Source of the DNA: Eutypella sp. D-1 | Taxonomy: Eukaryota; Ascomycota; Sordariomycetes; Xylariales; Diatrypaceae | Direction: 5' to 3' | NCBI GenBank assembly: GCA_023313575.1 | Contig: JAJTTP010000003.1 | Location: forward strand, 2,914,001-2,978,000 | DNA: 64,000 bases | In this document: positions 1 through 10,603 of the stretch, piece after piece | Position numbering within the stretch: the first letter of the stretch is position 1 | Layout of the letters: every line of letters begins with the position of its first letter | The notes under the pieces: model-generated | Database searches by the model: none | What the model was told of the DNA's origin: nothing | What the model saw: the letters and a program-made list of their open reading frames with translations, nothing else | Position numbers and translations under genes: made by a program

Positions 1-578
1 AGAACCGGCAGCCGCGGGCCGGCACGGACTGCATCGGCACGGATGGGAATCGAAACTGGGCGTATAAGTGGGACCACCCCGTCGATGGCGGCGTATTCGA
101 TGACCCTTGCGGACAGACTTACCATGGGGAAGCCCCAGGCGATACTCCTGAAAATGTCGCCCTGAGTGCATTGTCAGAGCGTGTCGCCGCCTCATCGCCG
201 GCCGGAATCCGATCCTTCATCGACTGGCACAGCTACGGGCAGCTGATCTTGCTACCGTGGGGCTGGTCCTGCGAGCCCGAGGACCTACCGTCCAACCTTG
301 AAGAGCAGCGCGCGGTGGGCGCCGGCTATGCCGCCGCTATCAATGCTACCACTGGCGCTTTTTACGAGGTCGGCCCCGCCTGCGAGATTCTATACTATGG
401 CACCGGCTCGGCTCGAGATTATCACCAGGGCGCGCTCGGCGCTCCCTTCTCTTGGACTGTTGAGCTACGACCGGAAGGATCTTCAGGTGGTGGTTTCGTG
501 CTACCTCCCGAGTTCATCTGGCCCACCGTCCAGGAGCAATGGGAGGGTATCAAGAATGTGCTCAACGCCGTTCGCTAG
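1..578 (+). CDS. M14 zinc metallocarboxypeptidase, 3' part only (5' end off the window)
   Basis: The frame is open from the window edge (first full codon at base 3) to the TAG at 576-578, giving about 191 C-terminal residues. M14A (carboxypeptidase A-type) landmarks appear in order. A GTDGNRNW block carries the Asn-Arg pair that binds the substrate carboxylate. FIDWHSYGQL holds the third zinc-ligand His. A Tyr-rich YEVGPACEILYYGTGSARDY segment follows, and TVELRPEG near the end holds the catalytic Glu. The first zinc motif (HxxE), propeptide and any signal peptide lie off the left edge. Because the general-base Glu is present, an active enzyme is more likely than a catalytically dead Ecm14-type paralogue. 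Family members are usually secreted and remove C-terminal residues from peptides. No intron is needed in the visible part. Confidence 0.9.
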   Translation, partial: NRQPRAGTDCIGTDGNRNWAYKWDHPVDGGVFDDPCGQTYHGEAPGDTPENVALSALSERVAASSPAGIRSFIDWHSYGQLILLPWGWSCEPEDLPSNLEEQRAVGAGYAAAINATTGAFYEVGPACEILYYGTGSARDYHQGALGAPFSWTVELRPEGSSGGGFVLPPEFIWPTVQEQWEGIKNVLNAVR

Positions 579-2160
579 GTGCGTGATGCCAAGCACGTAC
601 AGAGTTAATGTATGGGTCACTAGTCGAATGTCCTGTCTCCTCGTAATTCATATAACGGAAATCGGAAGGCCTTGTCTAGCTGTGTCTAAGTTTACTAAAG
701 AGTATACTGTCCCCTTGATTTTATACCAGATGCGAGCCCATCAGGCTGGGAGTACCGTACTGAATGTATGTAACTAAATATGTAAAGCCCCTTTTGCGGA
801 TCGATAGACCTAATCTCCGCTCTCTTTGGCATTGGAGGAGTTCCAAACCCCCCATGACTCCCTATCATAATACCGTTTACATATATATTAGATATAGGTA
901 AATTTAACCCCTACTTACCCTTATCTCCCCTATGTGTGGCAGCATCTCCTCCCAGTGATCCTACCCACCTAGGTAGTCGCGGCTTAAACAAAACTCCGCA
1001 GAACCTGCAATCCACTGTAACCCCCTGTCAATGCAAACTGTCTTGGGGATTGCACCACAAACTTTACCGGACTTTTCCAGGCCATAAAATGTTGGCTAAT
1101 GCCCGATCCTTATATGAGCCAGTTCTTGAAGTCTGGTTTTGGGGGGTTTATTTTTTATATTTTCTTTTTTTCTTTTTTCATAGCTTTCTTAATAATTTGC
1201 TCAGCAGTACATCGAAATGTCATTGGCTATCTCTAGCATCGGATTACTAACTACTGATTTCAGAACATATAAAAACGAACATCGATTAGATTCGCTCTTG
1301 AGCGGGAACTCGCGAGGGCTGAGAATTTTGCCCTGCTTATTAAGATATAAAGTGTGGGGCGCATTACCCCTATTTACCCCTATTTGAAACAGCGAGTACT
1401 CGGGATTAGCTTTTAATAGAATTTACCTGATAACTGGCACATAGTTTCATACAACGACTACTAATACTATATAGCACCCTGTATAACTATCCGACTATGT
1501 TACCAATGTAGATGAGACTCTTATTGAGGTATCCAAGCGTAAATATTCCGGAAAATTCTAAGTAATGCGAGATGCAGGTGCCAAAAATTAGCATCATCAC
1601 GTATGTTAGCTATCGTATGGAAAGGCAATTCTCTGACTACCTAAACATATCAAAACCCGACTTCATCTTCCGGGAAAGTATGAGCTCTGCATTTTCATGT
1701 GTTGGAAAGGTTCAATGGAAGATTATCACGGGAGTTAGCTACGTTAGGCATATAATAATGTAGTACAAGACAGTGTGAAGGATAATAGTTGTCAGATAAA
1801 AGTCTACTATTAAACATGCTGAAAGCAGAATGTTTGCCTCAAAGGATAGGGACATAGAAGAAAGCAATAGTTACGATAGAAAGTATTCAATTATCGGGTT
1901 CTCCTAACTGGTTTCTATTTATTTATTCGGGCAGGCTTTTTGATCGCATTCCTCCCTCCAGCCCTTACGGCCCACCCCAACGTTCACAGTCAAAAATTTC
2001 CTATTTTAGTATTAATTCTGCTCGTGAGTCAATGTCTCGGGAGCTATATGAGTAAGAAACTCCTAGAGCTTTGCCGTTTCTTTGTCTGTTTTCCCCAATC
2101 AAGGAATTAACGTCTCAAGAAGGCGAGGGAGAAGAAAATTAGAATGCTTTATCAAGAGCT
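579..2160. other. Intergenic, no gene seen
   Basis: AT-rich spacer downstream of the carboxypeptidase. Short open frames occur on both strands, but none shows a recognisable domain or splice-linked partner. A T-rich tract lies near 1138-1175. Confidence 0.6.
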
Positions 2161-2397
2161 CTACTTTCCCAAGCCAGACTTCGAATTGTCGTGTCCGAGG
2201 CTGCCTCGGGTTAGATCGCGCATAAGCGCGGTGCTATCCTGATGGTTTGTTGGCCGAGGAGTGCTATGCGCCTGACACGGATGCTCCATTCTGATTCGGC
2301 GCCTGTGTTTGATTGTGCCACAGCGCGTACTGCATTTAGCGATCGAGGTATGGCTATGACAGCCACACTCGTAGAAAATGTCGATTTGATCGCACAT
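2161..2397 (-). CDS. Possible small Cys-rich protein (78 aa), unidentified
   Basis: An ATG at 2397 opens a 78-codon frame ending at 2161. The N-terminus reads MCDQIDIFYECGC and is followed by two further Cys (..AKCSTRC..), a basic KHRRRIR stretch and one more Cys before a low-complexity tail. Short fungal proteins with an N-terminal Cys/His cluster of this type are common, but I cannot assign a family. The frame continues upstream without a stop to 2541, so the start is a choice based on the Cys motif. There is no signal peptide. It could be a chance frame; neighbours give no functional hint. Confidence 0.3.
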   Translation of the reverse strand: MCDQIDIFYECGCHSHTSIAKCSTRCGTIKHRRRIRMEHPCQAHSTPRPTNHQDSTALMRDLTRGSLGHDNSKSGLGK

Positions 2398-3642
2398 ATT
2401 GACGTTGGTCTTTGTTTTAACTGGAATTTGGATCGTGTGTTTTATTGTCTTTGGAAGCCCTTTGTGGGAAAGTATGCACAATGAACTATGATGGGTACTA
2501 GGTTCAGACCATTGATGCATTAATATACTTGACCAAAACACTACAACACTGTTTGCTTGGACTCAAACGAAGGTTGAGTCTTGGAACATACATCTGTTCG
2601 GTCTTATGGCTATACACTGGTCTGGTGTTCGTGTGCTACCGCGAGGTTTCTAGGCCTATATTCCGATTTAAAGCTCTAACCCGAAGTGGATGTCGCTACA
2701 GAGGAACGTGAAAATTACACCGAGGGCGGTACCATCTTCGATGGAACAATAACGCCCCCTGTGTGATATGATACTATGGGTGACTATACACTAAAGATTG
2801 ACCAAGAGTACCCTCGCACCATAGTGTTCCCTGACGGCGCTACAGGCGTACGGTAGAGTCTAGAGGCGCGCGCCAAACCATGCCTCAACCCGGCTTTGCC
2901 TCCATGGCTATCATACAAATTGAAGAAAGTGTACGAATACTCACTGAGTGAGCGCACAGACTGGGTAAACAGGAGTTCCTAGGTCGCGACGAAATAGGGT
3001 TCCTTTACAGCCTGTCATGGCGGACCTGCCAATGGTGACGGAGGACCCCTTGATCCAGATGGCAACTTATAACGGGATCATAGATCGCCACGCCAGCTGT
3101 ATCGCTAATAAGAGCCCTGATGATTATCAGGCCACCGACGACATCAGCGAAGTCGAGAACACATCCAGGCTCCCCCGAAGCTATTGTCCAAGACAGTTTT
3201 TCAGCGACGGGCGGAATGGTAGCAATATAAGGCGGCTTCATAGCCAGGCTTTATCGGGTGGTTCTGGATCCTCCCCCGACTAATAGGGATCTGCCGTGAG
3301 ACTTGGATAGAGGTGGAAAACGGGCAGTGGGGGCATTAGGGAGATATCTTCCAAAAGCCGTAAATCCTGTGTCCTATCCCCCTCTCGACAAGATCCTTAC
3401 AGATTAATTTCTTATCAGGAACAAGCATATAAATATAACCATCAATAAATATAGAGCTTACTTGAAGGCCGAAACCCTGGATATCAACTAAGCCTATACC
3501 ATTCCGTATACTGTGACTGACAACAAATAGCGAATATCATTGAGTCGTACGTTGACAAACGTGAGAAAGATGGAAAAGTTCCAGCGCCCACTTCAACTAC
3601 CATATCAGACCGCTGCTAACACGACCACACCGTGCACGATAA
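2398..3642. other. Intergenic, no supported gene
   Basis: Overlapping open frames of about 80 codons lie on both strands at 3005-3283, but neither shows a domain or splice-linked extension. Includes the 3' flank of the lectin gene. Confidence 0.5.
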
Positions 3643-4976
3643 TCACGAGAGGAAATTCTGAGTGGGATCAACAGACCACATAGGCGCGATATCGTCGACG
3701 CGCCCGCCGCTTCTGCCGTGGAAGCAAAGCAGCGACATATTAGAGCCTGACGACGGCGTCCACACGACAGGGCTGCCGCCGTTACCGCCGTACACCTCGC
3801 TGTGGCCTGATCAACGGGTGCAGCACCATTTTGTCAGTCGTACTAATCAAATACAAGGGCGTGTTGTCAATTAGATAATAAAAGGCACTTACGGTTCATA
3901 TTGGTGAAGAATTGCAGCCGCTCAACGACGTTGGCGACCTTGCCCTCGATACGCACGATACGCTCACCCTCGTACAGCCGGAACGTGTGCTCCTTGCCAC
4001 CGCAGCCGCCGAAGTGCCCGCCCCGCTGGTCGCCTTGTCCAGTTCGGAATATGCACTGGAAGGTAAAATATGCCTGATCAGCACTCTGCTAAAGGGAGGA
4101 CGTAGTGGACAGGAGTAATGAGATGGGTAAAGAAGATGGGGTCGGTTAACTTACGTCAATCGAATCGATCTGGCTCCCACATCGGACAACGATGGTCTTT
4201 AGGACCGCCTTGGAAGTGCTCTTCAGGTTGTCTCGCATGTCGAACTCAATGCCGCCACTCCCACCCTGATAGGCACCAACGGAGGTGTCGGACCCGGAAG
4301 TGGCCTTCTTGTGTGAACTGCCCCATATCGGCTAAGAACCAAAAGAGCCCACAGTCAGCTTCGAGAACTCGCGCTCTTTCACTGCAAGCGGGGTGGAGAG
4401 GAGCCTACGTACCTCCAAGGCAGTTACCATGCCGTCTGCGCGACCTTTGAAGCCAATGAGGCCCTCGCCTGCGGGAGCCTTAAAGGTATGCCGAGTGCCG
4501 GACTTACCCCCGTTCCCCTCCCATCCCCCGTAGAAGTTAGAGCTCCTATAGTTGTCTAAGCTCCCAGACTTGCTCGTCCCGAACTGGAAGCTAGTGATAT
4601 CATGATCTCCCCAGATATAGACGGTCTATGTTCCTCGTCAGTGTGCGGCTAGGCCCCAGCCATATATCTAATTGAAAGGGACAGGAGTTGGATTGGGACT
4701 CGTACCGTAATGATTTCATCTGTATGTTAAGGTCAGTCGCCCGACTCCGCAGTATGGGGAAACAGACTGCGAGGGTATATGTCGCATTAACTCACTAGGT
4801 TCTAAGTCAAACCAATCGTCATGGCCGCCAGTGCCTCCATGCCTAACGGTGGAGGTGCCATCTGCATACTCGAGTCTCACGGCGTCGATCTTCTGCCCAC
4901 AACGGATGACGACCTTCGATATCTGCGAGGCCGGAGTCGGATCCTCAAAAGGGGCGTCCCAGGAACCGCCGACCAT
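3643..4976 (-). CDS. Tandem jacalin-like lectin protein, six exons (303 aa)
   Basis: Exons read 4976-4796, 4719-4706, 4625-4413, 4331-4155, 4055-3893 and 3806-3643. Together they give 912 nt, exactly 304 codons, with consistent phases and GT...AG ends (76-99 nt introns). Domain 1 (residues 1-136) starts MVGGSWDAPFED and shows IDAVRLEYADG, RHGGTGG and GLIGFKGRADGMVTALE. Domain 2 (about 150-303) repeats the plan: GAYQGGSGGIEFD, RCGSQIDSID, GGHFGGCGGKEHTF, LLCFHGRSGGRVDDIAPMW. These are the GG-rich loops and final G-x-G-x-x-[ILV]-D strand of the mannose-binding jacalin-related beta-prism fold. The 14-nt second exon supplies the NEIIT strand needed by the fold. No signal peptide follows the chosen ATG, so it may be cytosolic; the frame continues upstream to a potential acceptor near 4992, so an extra 5' exon is possible. 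Ligand unknown. Confidence 0.75.
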
Positions 4977-6482
4977 GATGGATTGAATCAACTGGATGTC
5001 TGTATCGAGGAAGAGGCTTGGAGAGTGGCACTTGAATGAACAAAGGGGTCCTGAGATGCTACTAGACTCTTTACCTCGAAGCTAAGAAACAGGATAACGA
5101 GCTCCCTATTTAATATGCGTCCATTTGTCTAGCATCCCATCTGTGCATTGTATTGGTTGGCCGATGGCAATAAGGCTGTTTGAGTAGCAACAAGGTGAAA
5201 ATGCGGCCTGCCGACTGTACCTGAAACCGAGCTCCACCCCTCATAAAATGTCAAGCGAATCAATCGTTACAACTCACAAACGGCCATGCATTCAATAAAC
5301 GATATTTTCCCTATCCACGGCTGCAGCCTCACCTGAAGAGGGATCCTTACGGCGCGCTGGTGATGCAACGCCGGATTCGCGGATTAGACGTCACTTTTCT
5401 CTTATATATATATGCATGGGCCTATAAGGAAGACGTCCTGCCTCCCCTCCTTCATGCGGAGCTGCGTTTGCTCGATAGGGCATTGGCCGATGCCGTTGCC
5501 GTTGCCGTTAGTCAAGTACAAGCTGTGATGATGGGAGACTTCAAACGAATTCCCTTCAGCTACGTATGTGTGTCCGAAATTAATCGTTTCAGCTCCGCTG
5601 CAGTCTCTCAAATGGATTGATGCTATTATCGATGGTAGCTGAGGAATAGGGAGGCGGCGGAGGGGAAGGAGCCTTTCTTGACAAATATAGGGTTGGCATC
5701 TGACCCAAGCACTAACATAGCGATAAATCACGTAGGAATCCAAGTCTTCCCCCAAGGTGAGAAGGTGGGTAGATGGATACCGTCTCCGCCGATTTATCTC
5801 GGTGACGATACGGAGAGTAGGTATGTGAATTGAACAGGGAGCAATATAGATTACGTAGAACACATTTACAAGCGGATAATCGGGGTGAGAATGAGAAGGT
5901 TTTTTTCCTTTCCATTTATGCCGCAATTAGGAGACCTCTACGAAGCAAGGGGGCTAAAGGATCGGCAGAGGACAATGTAATGTAACCTTTGGGTTGGCAA
6001 CTACTACAAGGGATGACGTGCACAACACCTCGCTACCCCCATTCGCTTTATGTATCTGCCCGCTCGCTTCGTGTCATCATCATCATTATTTTCATTTCGT
6101 GCTATCATATACGCGTTTTATGTATTAAGTTAAGTAAGTAATGCTATTGGGGTATTTTGAGTTGGGAAGAGGGAGATGAGTGAGAAGGGGGGGGGGGGGG
6201 GGTGCGATTCTTCTACCCTTCCCTTCACGTCCTCCAACGAAAGAGGAAAAAAAACAACCAAGTCAAATGAGCCATTGATATGTCGTCATGGTCACATCTC
6301 CATCGCTACATTAATCACATCCCCCGTATTCTTCTATCCGCCGATTCTTTTTATACACCGCGCCTCTTCCTCTATGCTCCAGATGAGGATGGGGCTTGAG
6401 AGGACCGGGCCCGCTCTTCTCTCTCCCTTGGGGTATAATTGGTTCTTTCCTGTCTTCATATCTTGTCCCTACTTTTTTCTTC
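4977..6482. other. Intergenic between lectin 5' end and ABC transporter 3' end
   Basis: Contains the lectin promoter/5' UTR and the 3' flank of the ABC transporter. A 174-codon frame on the minus strand (5402-5926) has no protein-like motif and is probably chance. Confidence 0.5.
6187..6202 (+). repeat. Poly-G run (16 G)
   Basis: Sixteen consecutive G about 280 bp beyond the ABC transporter stop codon, hence C-rich on the transcribed strand's sense sequence. Confidence 0.9.
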
Positions 6483-9400
6483 TTATTGCCGCTTCTCGAG
6501 GCTCTGCAGGTTGACGAGCTCGGCGTAGCGGCCGCCACGGCGCATGAGCTCGTGGTGGGTGCCCTGCTCGACAATGCGGCCCTGGTCGAAGACGTAGATG
6601 ACGTCGGCACGTTGGATGGTGGAGAGGCGGTGGGCGACGGCGATGGTGGTGCGGCCCTTGGCGGCCTTGTCGAGGGCCGCCTGGACCACGTGCTCGGACT
6701 CGGAGTCGAGCGCGCTCGTCGCCTCGTCGAGGAGTAGGATCTTCGGGTCGCGGATGAGCGCCCGCGCGATCGCGATCCGCTGCTTCTGGCCACCGGACAA
6801 CAGCGCGCCCTTGCTGCCCACTACCGTGTTAAACCCGTCCGGTAGCGACTGGATGAAGTCGTATATATTGGACTCCTTGCAGGCGAATTCGATCGCCTCG
6901 TCCGTCACCTCATCAAGTGCGCTACCTAGCACGATGTTATCCCGGATCGTCCCCTGGTATAGCGTCGGCTCCTGCGACACGAGCGCGATATGGCTTCGGT
7001 ATTCGTTGACGTTGAGAGAGCTTATCTCCTTCCCGTCCACGAAGATCCCGCCCACAAGCGGGTCGTAAAAGCGCTCTAGCAGCGCGATCGTCGTACTCTT
7101 ACCACACCCGGACGCTCCCACCAGCGCAACGTATTGACCGGGGCGCACAGTCAGGTTCAAGCCCCGTAAAACCGGCTGCTCTGGCCGCGTCGGGTAGCGG
7201 AAGTGTACATCTCGGAACTCGATCGTCCCTTCCATCCCTTCGAGGCGGGTGCCGTCATTAGACCAGGTGTCTATGACTGGCTGTCTGTCAAATAAGGTCT
7301 TGAGCTCGGCCGCAGCGTGGTGGGCCTTGCCCATATCGGGGGCGAACGAGAACACGGTGCCAGCCGACTGCGCGCCGAAGATGACGGCCATGAAGCAGAC
7401 GAAGAAGGTGAACATATCGTATTCGTACTTCCCGAGCAGGGTGCCACCGTACCAGAAGCCCAGGGCGAAAGCCAGGAACAGGAACGACTGCGAAGCGGCG
7501 TAGAGCAGGGAGGACTTAGAAACGGAGATTAAGCTGGCCTTCACTTGGGCGTCGAGGGACTGCTTATACTGGTCCTGGACGTCCTGCTCACGGGTCAGTG
7601 ACGCGACAGTGCGGATTGCGGAGATGGCCTCAGATGCATATGTCGCACTCTGCTCGTACGCCTTCTTGGAGCGGCGCTGGAAGTGTGCCAGCATCCAGAA
7701 ACGGAAGAAACCGCACCCGAGGAGCACAGGGACAGTGGAGATGCACACAAGCGCTAGTTTCCAGCCAATAGCCAGCGCCAGAATCAGAGAAGAGACTAGC
7801 GTGCTGACAACCATCATAATCGTACCAAGCGTAACACCGCTAAGGCCGGCTACGTGGGTGGTCTCCGTTGACAGAAACGAAGTGAGGGCGCCGGCCGAGT
7901 TCTCGTCTTTGTCGAAGAAAGTCACATCTTGACGGAGCATGGTACGGAAAGCGCGGTCTCGGACACGGTGGATAAGGCGCTCTGAACAATAGGCGAATGC
8001 AACTCCCTGTGCCATCTGAGCGATGAGGATGACGAAGGCCAACATGAGATACATGGCGCTCCAGAAGTCGCTGTCGTGCTTGACCTGAGAGCGGACTTCA
8101 GGCGTCGTAAGGGGAACACTAAGGGTCTTCAGGAGGTCAGCTAATAGTTTCATTCGAATGGACAATTTCTCAACACATACCATGATCTGCTTGGCAAAGA
8201 ACAAGGCGCCGACGGGATTACCGCCACCACATATGACCGACCAGCCAAGACCCCAGACCATTAGCTTCCACTCTTTCACATTGAAGGCGGCGATGAGCTT
8301 GATCAGCGTCCACAGGCTGTACTTCTGCTCCTCTTCTGGCTTACGGCCCTGAAGAGCTTTACTGGATGCCGAGCCCTGAGTCGTTGACCGCTTGAGTTTT
8401 GCCTTGATGTCATCGTCCGGGTCTTCAACGAAGCCGCCCTCCGCACCCTTCGTGTTGGATGCCTTCCGGATCAGCTCGTCGTCACTAGCGTCAATCGCGT
8501 CTTCCTCCTCGGCCGTCAACTCGTTATCGGCGGCGATGTTCTGTGCGCTGACCAACTTGTGGTATGCACCCTTCTTCGCGAGCAGTTGCTCGTGAGTACC
8601 TTGTTCGACGATGGAGCCTTCCGACATGACCACAATATTGTGGGCATCCTTGATGGTAGAGAGACGATGCGCGATAGAAATAGTGGTACGTCCGGCGGCA
8701 GCAACCTCCAAAGCAGCTTGAACTACACCCTCGGACTTGGTGTCCAGAGCACTGGTAGCCTCGTCGAGCAGCAGGACTAAATTATAGGTCAGCTTGTTTC
8801 CCCCACGAATTACAAGTCTTGAAAATTAGTATTGGACTCACTCTTAGGGTCGGAGACGACGGCTCTCGCAATGGCGATACGCTGCTTCTGACCACCAGAC
8901 AACAGGAAGCCACGCTGGCCAACGTTCGTCTCGTAACCCTCGGGCAGTTCCGACACGAAGTCGTGAGCATTGGCCTTCTTGGCAGCATCGATGACGAGCT
9001 CCTTCTGCTTCTCCTCGCTTGCATGCTCGAATTCGGTACCGATCAAACCGTGTCGAATGTTGTTGAATATGGTGGTGCCGAATAGGGTAGGCTCCTGGCT
9101 GACAAGCGCGATCTGCTGACGCAGCCATCGCAGGTTTAGGGTGCTGATGTCGTGGCCATCCAAGTATACCTTCCCGGCGACAGGGTCATAGAATCTTTCC
9201 ACTAGACCAACTATGGTACTCTTTCCAGATCCGGAAGCGCCTACCAACGCCGTGGTCTTACCCGCTGGAATCTCGAGGCTGACGTCCTTCATGACAACCA
9301 CCTCGGGGCGCGACGGATAGATGTGCTTGATATTCTCCAGGCGGATGTTTCCCTCAACCTTTTCCAGCTTTTTTCCCTCGTCCACCGTGGGATCCAAGGG

Positions 9401-10603
9401 AGAAACCCGGTCAATCGTATTGTAAATCTTGGCGGCGGCAGCAAGAGCCGTACCGAACGCTTGGATGTTGGGGGCTACGTTGCTCAAGTTGAACGCTCCG
9501 ATCATGATGGCCATCATGATGATCAGGACGCTCGAGGTGGGGATAATGCCGTCGACGAGATACTTGCTGCCCATCCAAAAAGACAAACCATAGTTCAGGT
9601 ACAGTACCCACATCATACCACCCACCATGATGGCAATCGTGGCCTTGACCCGAAAGCCGAAGTGCTCGGCCCGGACGAGGTGAGTGTCATATTGCTTCGC
9701 TAGGCGATCCTGGGTACCGAAAGCCACGGCGTTACGGATGGAACTAATAACTTCCTCGGCGACTGAACCGCCCTGCGCATAAGCTTCGATCGAATCCTTG
9801 TTGTACTTCACGATAAAGCGCGACCCGACACCCATGTTGATCATAAGGGCGAAAACTGTCGAGGTTAGAATGAGTGTCAATTTCCAATAAAAGACGAAAC
9901 CGATAACGAAGGCGGATATGAAAGTCGCGACGGCCGTGAGGGTCAGGCCAATCTTCTCAGAAATTCCCTCCTGAATCAGGTTGGTATCGGCGGTAATGCG
10001 GGTGGTGACCTCGCCGGCGCCCAGCTTGTCGAAGAACCCGATGTTCTGGCTCATGCAGCTCTGCAGATAATGCTCGCGGATCTTGGCGCTGATGTGCTCG
10101 CCGGTGTAGATGAAGCCGACAGTGGAGACGTAGATGACGACGAACTCGGCTATGGCCAGGTAGATGAAGTATAAGATCAGGTCGGTCATGACGTCCATGA
10201 AGTCGTCATAGCTCATCTTATTCTTGAAGTAGTCCTCGAAGGTACCCTGCAGATTACCGAAGATAACGGTCATCAGAGGTAGCGCGGCACCACCAGCGAT
10301 GGAGCAGATGGCGCTGATAGCCATGATGAGAAGATCATTCCTGGAGGAGTACCGATACAGCGTGGCAATACCAGCCTTGACCTCCGGAGTCACGACCTGT
10401 CTCTTCAGGATCGCGGCCTCCTGCTCGGAGAGATGGGCGTATGGATCATCTTGAGCAGGGTCGCGGGCCTGAACCACCTTGGAATCGGCCTTTTCCAGGT
10501 TGGTGGGATTGGGAGTGACGTCGGTGGAGCTGCGACTTGAATTTCGCGCCGACGTGGTGTCGGCGACAGCCGTCTCGGGCTTTTCTGACGTGTGTTCGGC
10601 CAT
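6483..10603 (-). CDS. ABCB-type full ABC multidrug exporter (1333 aa)
   Basis: Three exons, 10603-8842, 8776-8181 and 8126-6483, total 4002 nt (1334 codons with stop). The order is TMD1 (about residues 88-400), NBD1, linker, TMD2, NBD2. NBD1 has Walker A GASGSGKST (455-463), LSGGQ (568-572) and Walker B ILLLDE directly after the first intron (from 588). NBD2 has GASGCGKST (1123-1131), LSGGQ (1229-1233) and LLLDEATSALD (from about 1249). Both sites look catalytically complete. The layout matches fungal P-glycoprotein/Pmd1 (leptomycin B resistance) transporters, plasma-membrane ATP-driven exporters of hydrophobic compounds. The acidic linker (LTAEEEDAIDASDDE) is typical. The second intron is 54 nt, in frame and without a stop, so both spliced and retained forms would be translatable; the spliced form fits the family better. 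The substrate cannot be read from sequence. Confidence 0.95.

Noticed and set aside
5402..5926. 174-codon open frame, minus strand
   Set aside because: Low-complexity and tRNA/splice-independent; begins in microsatellite-like sequence with no recognisable motif.
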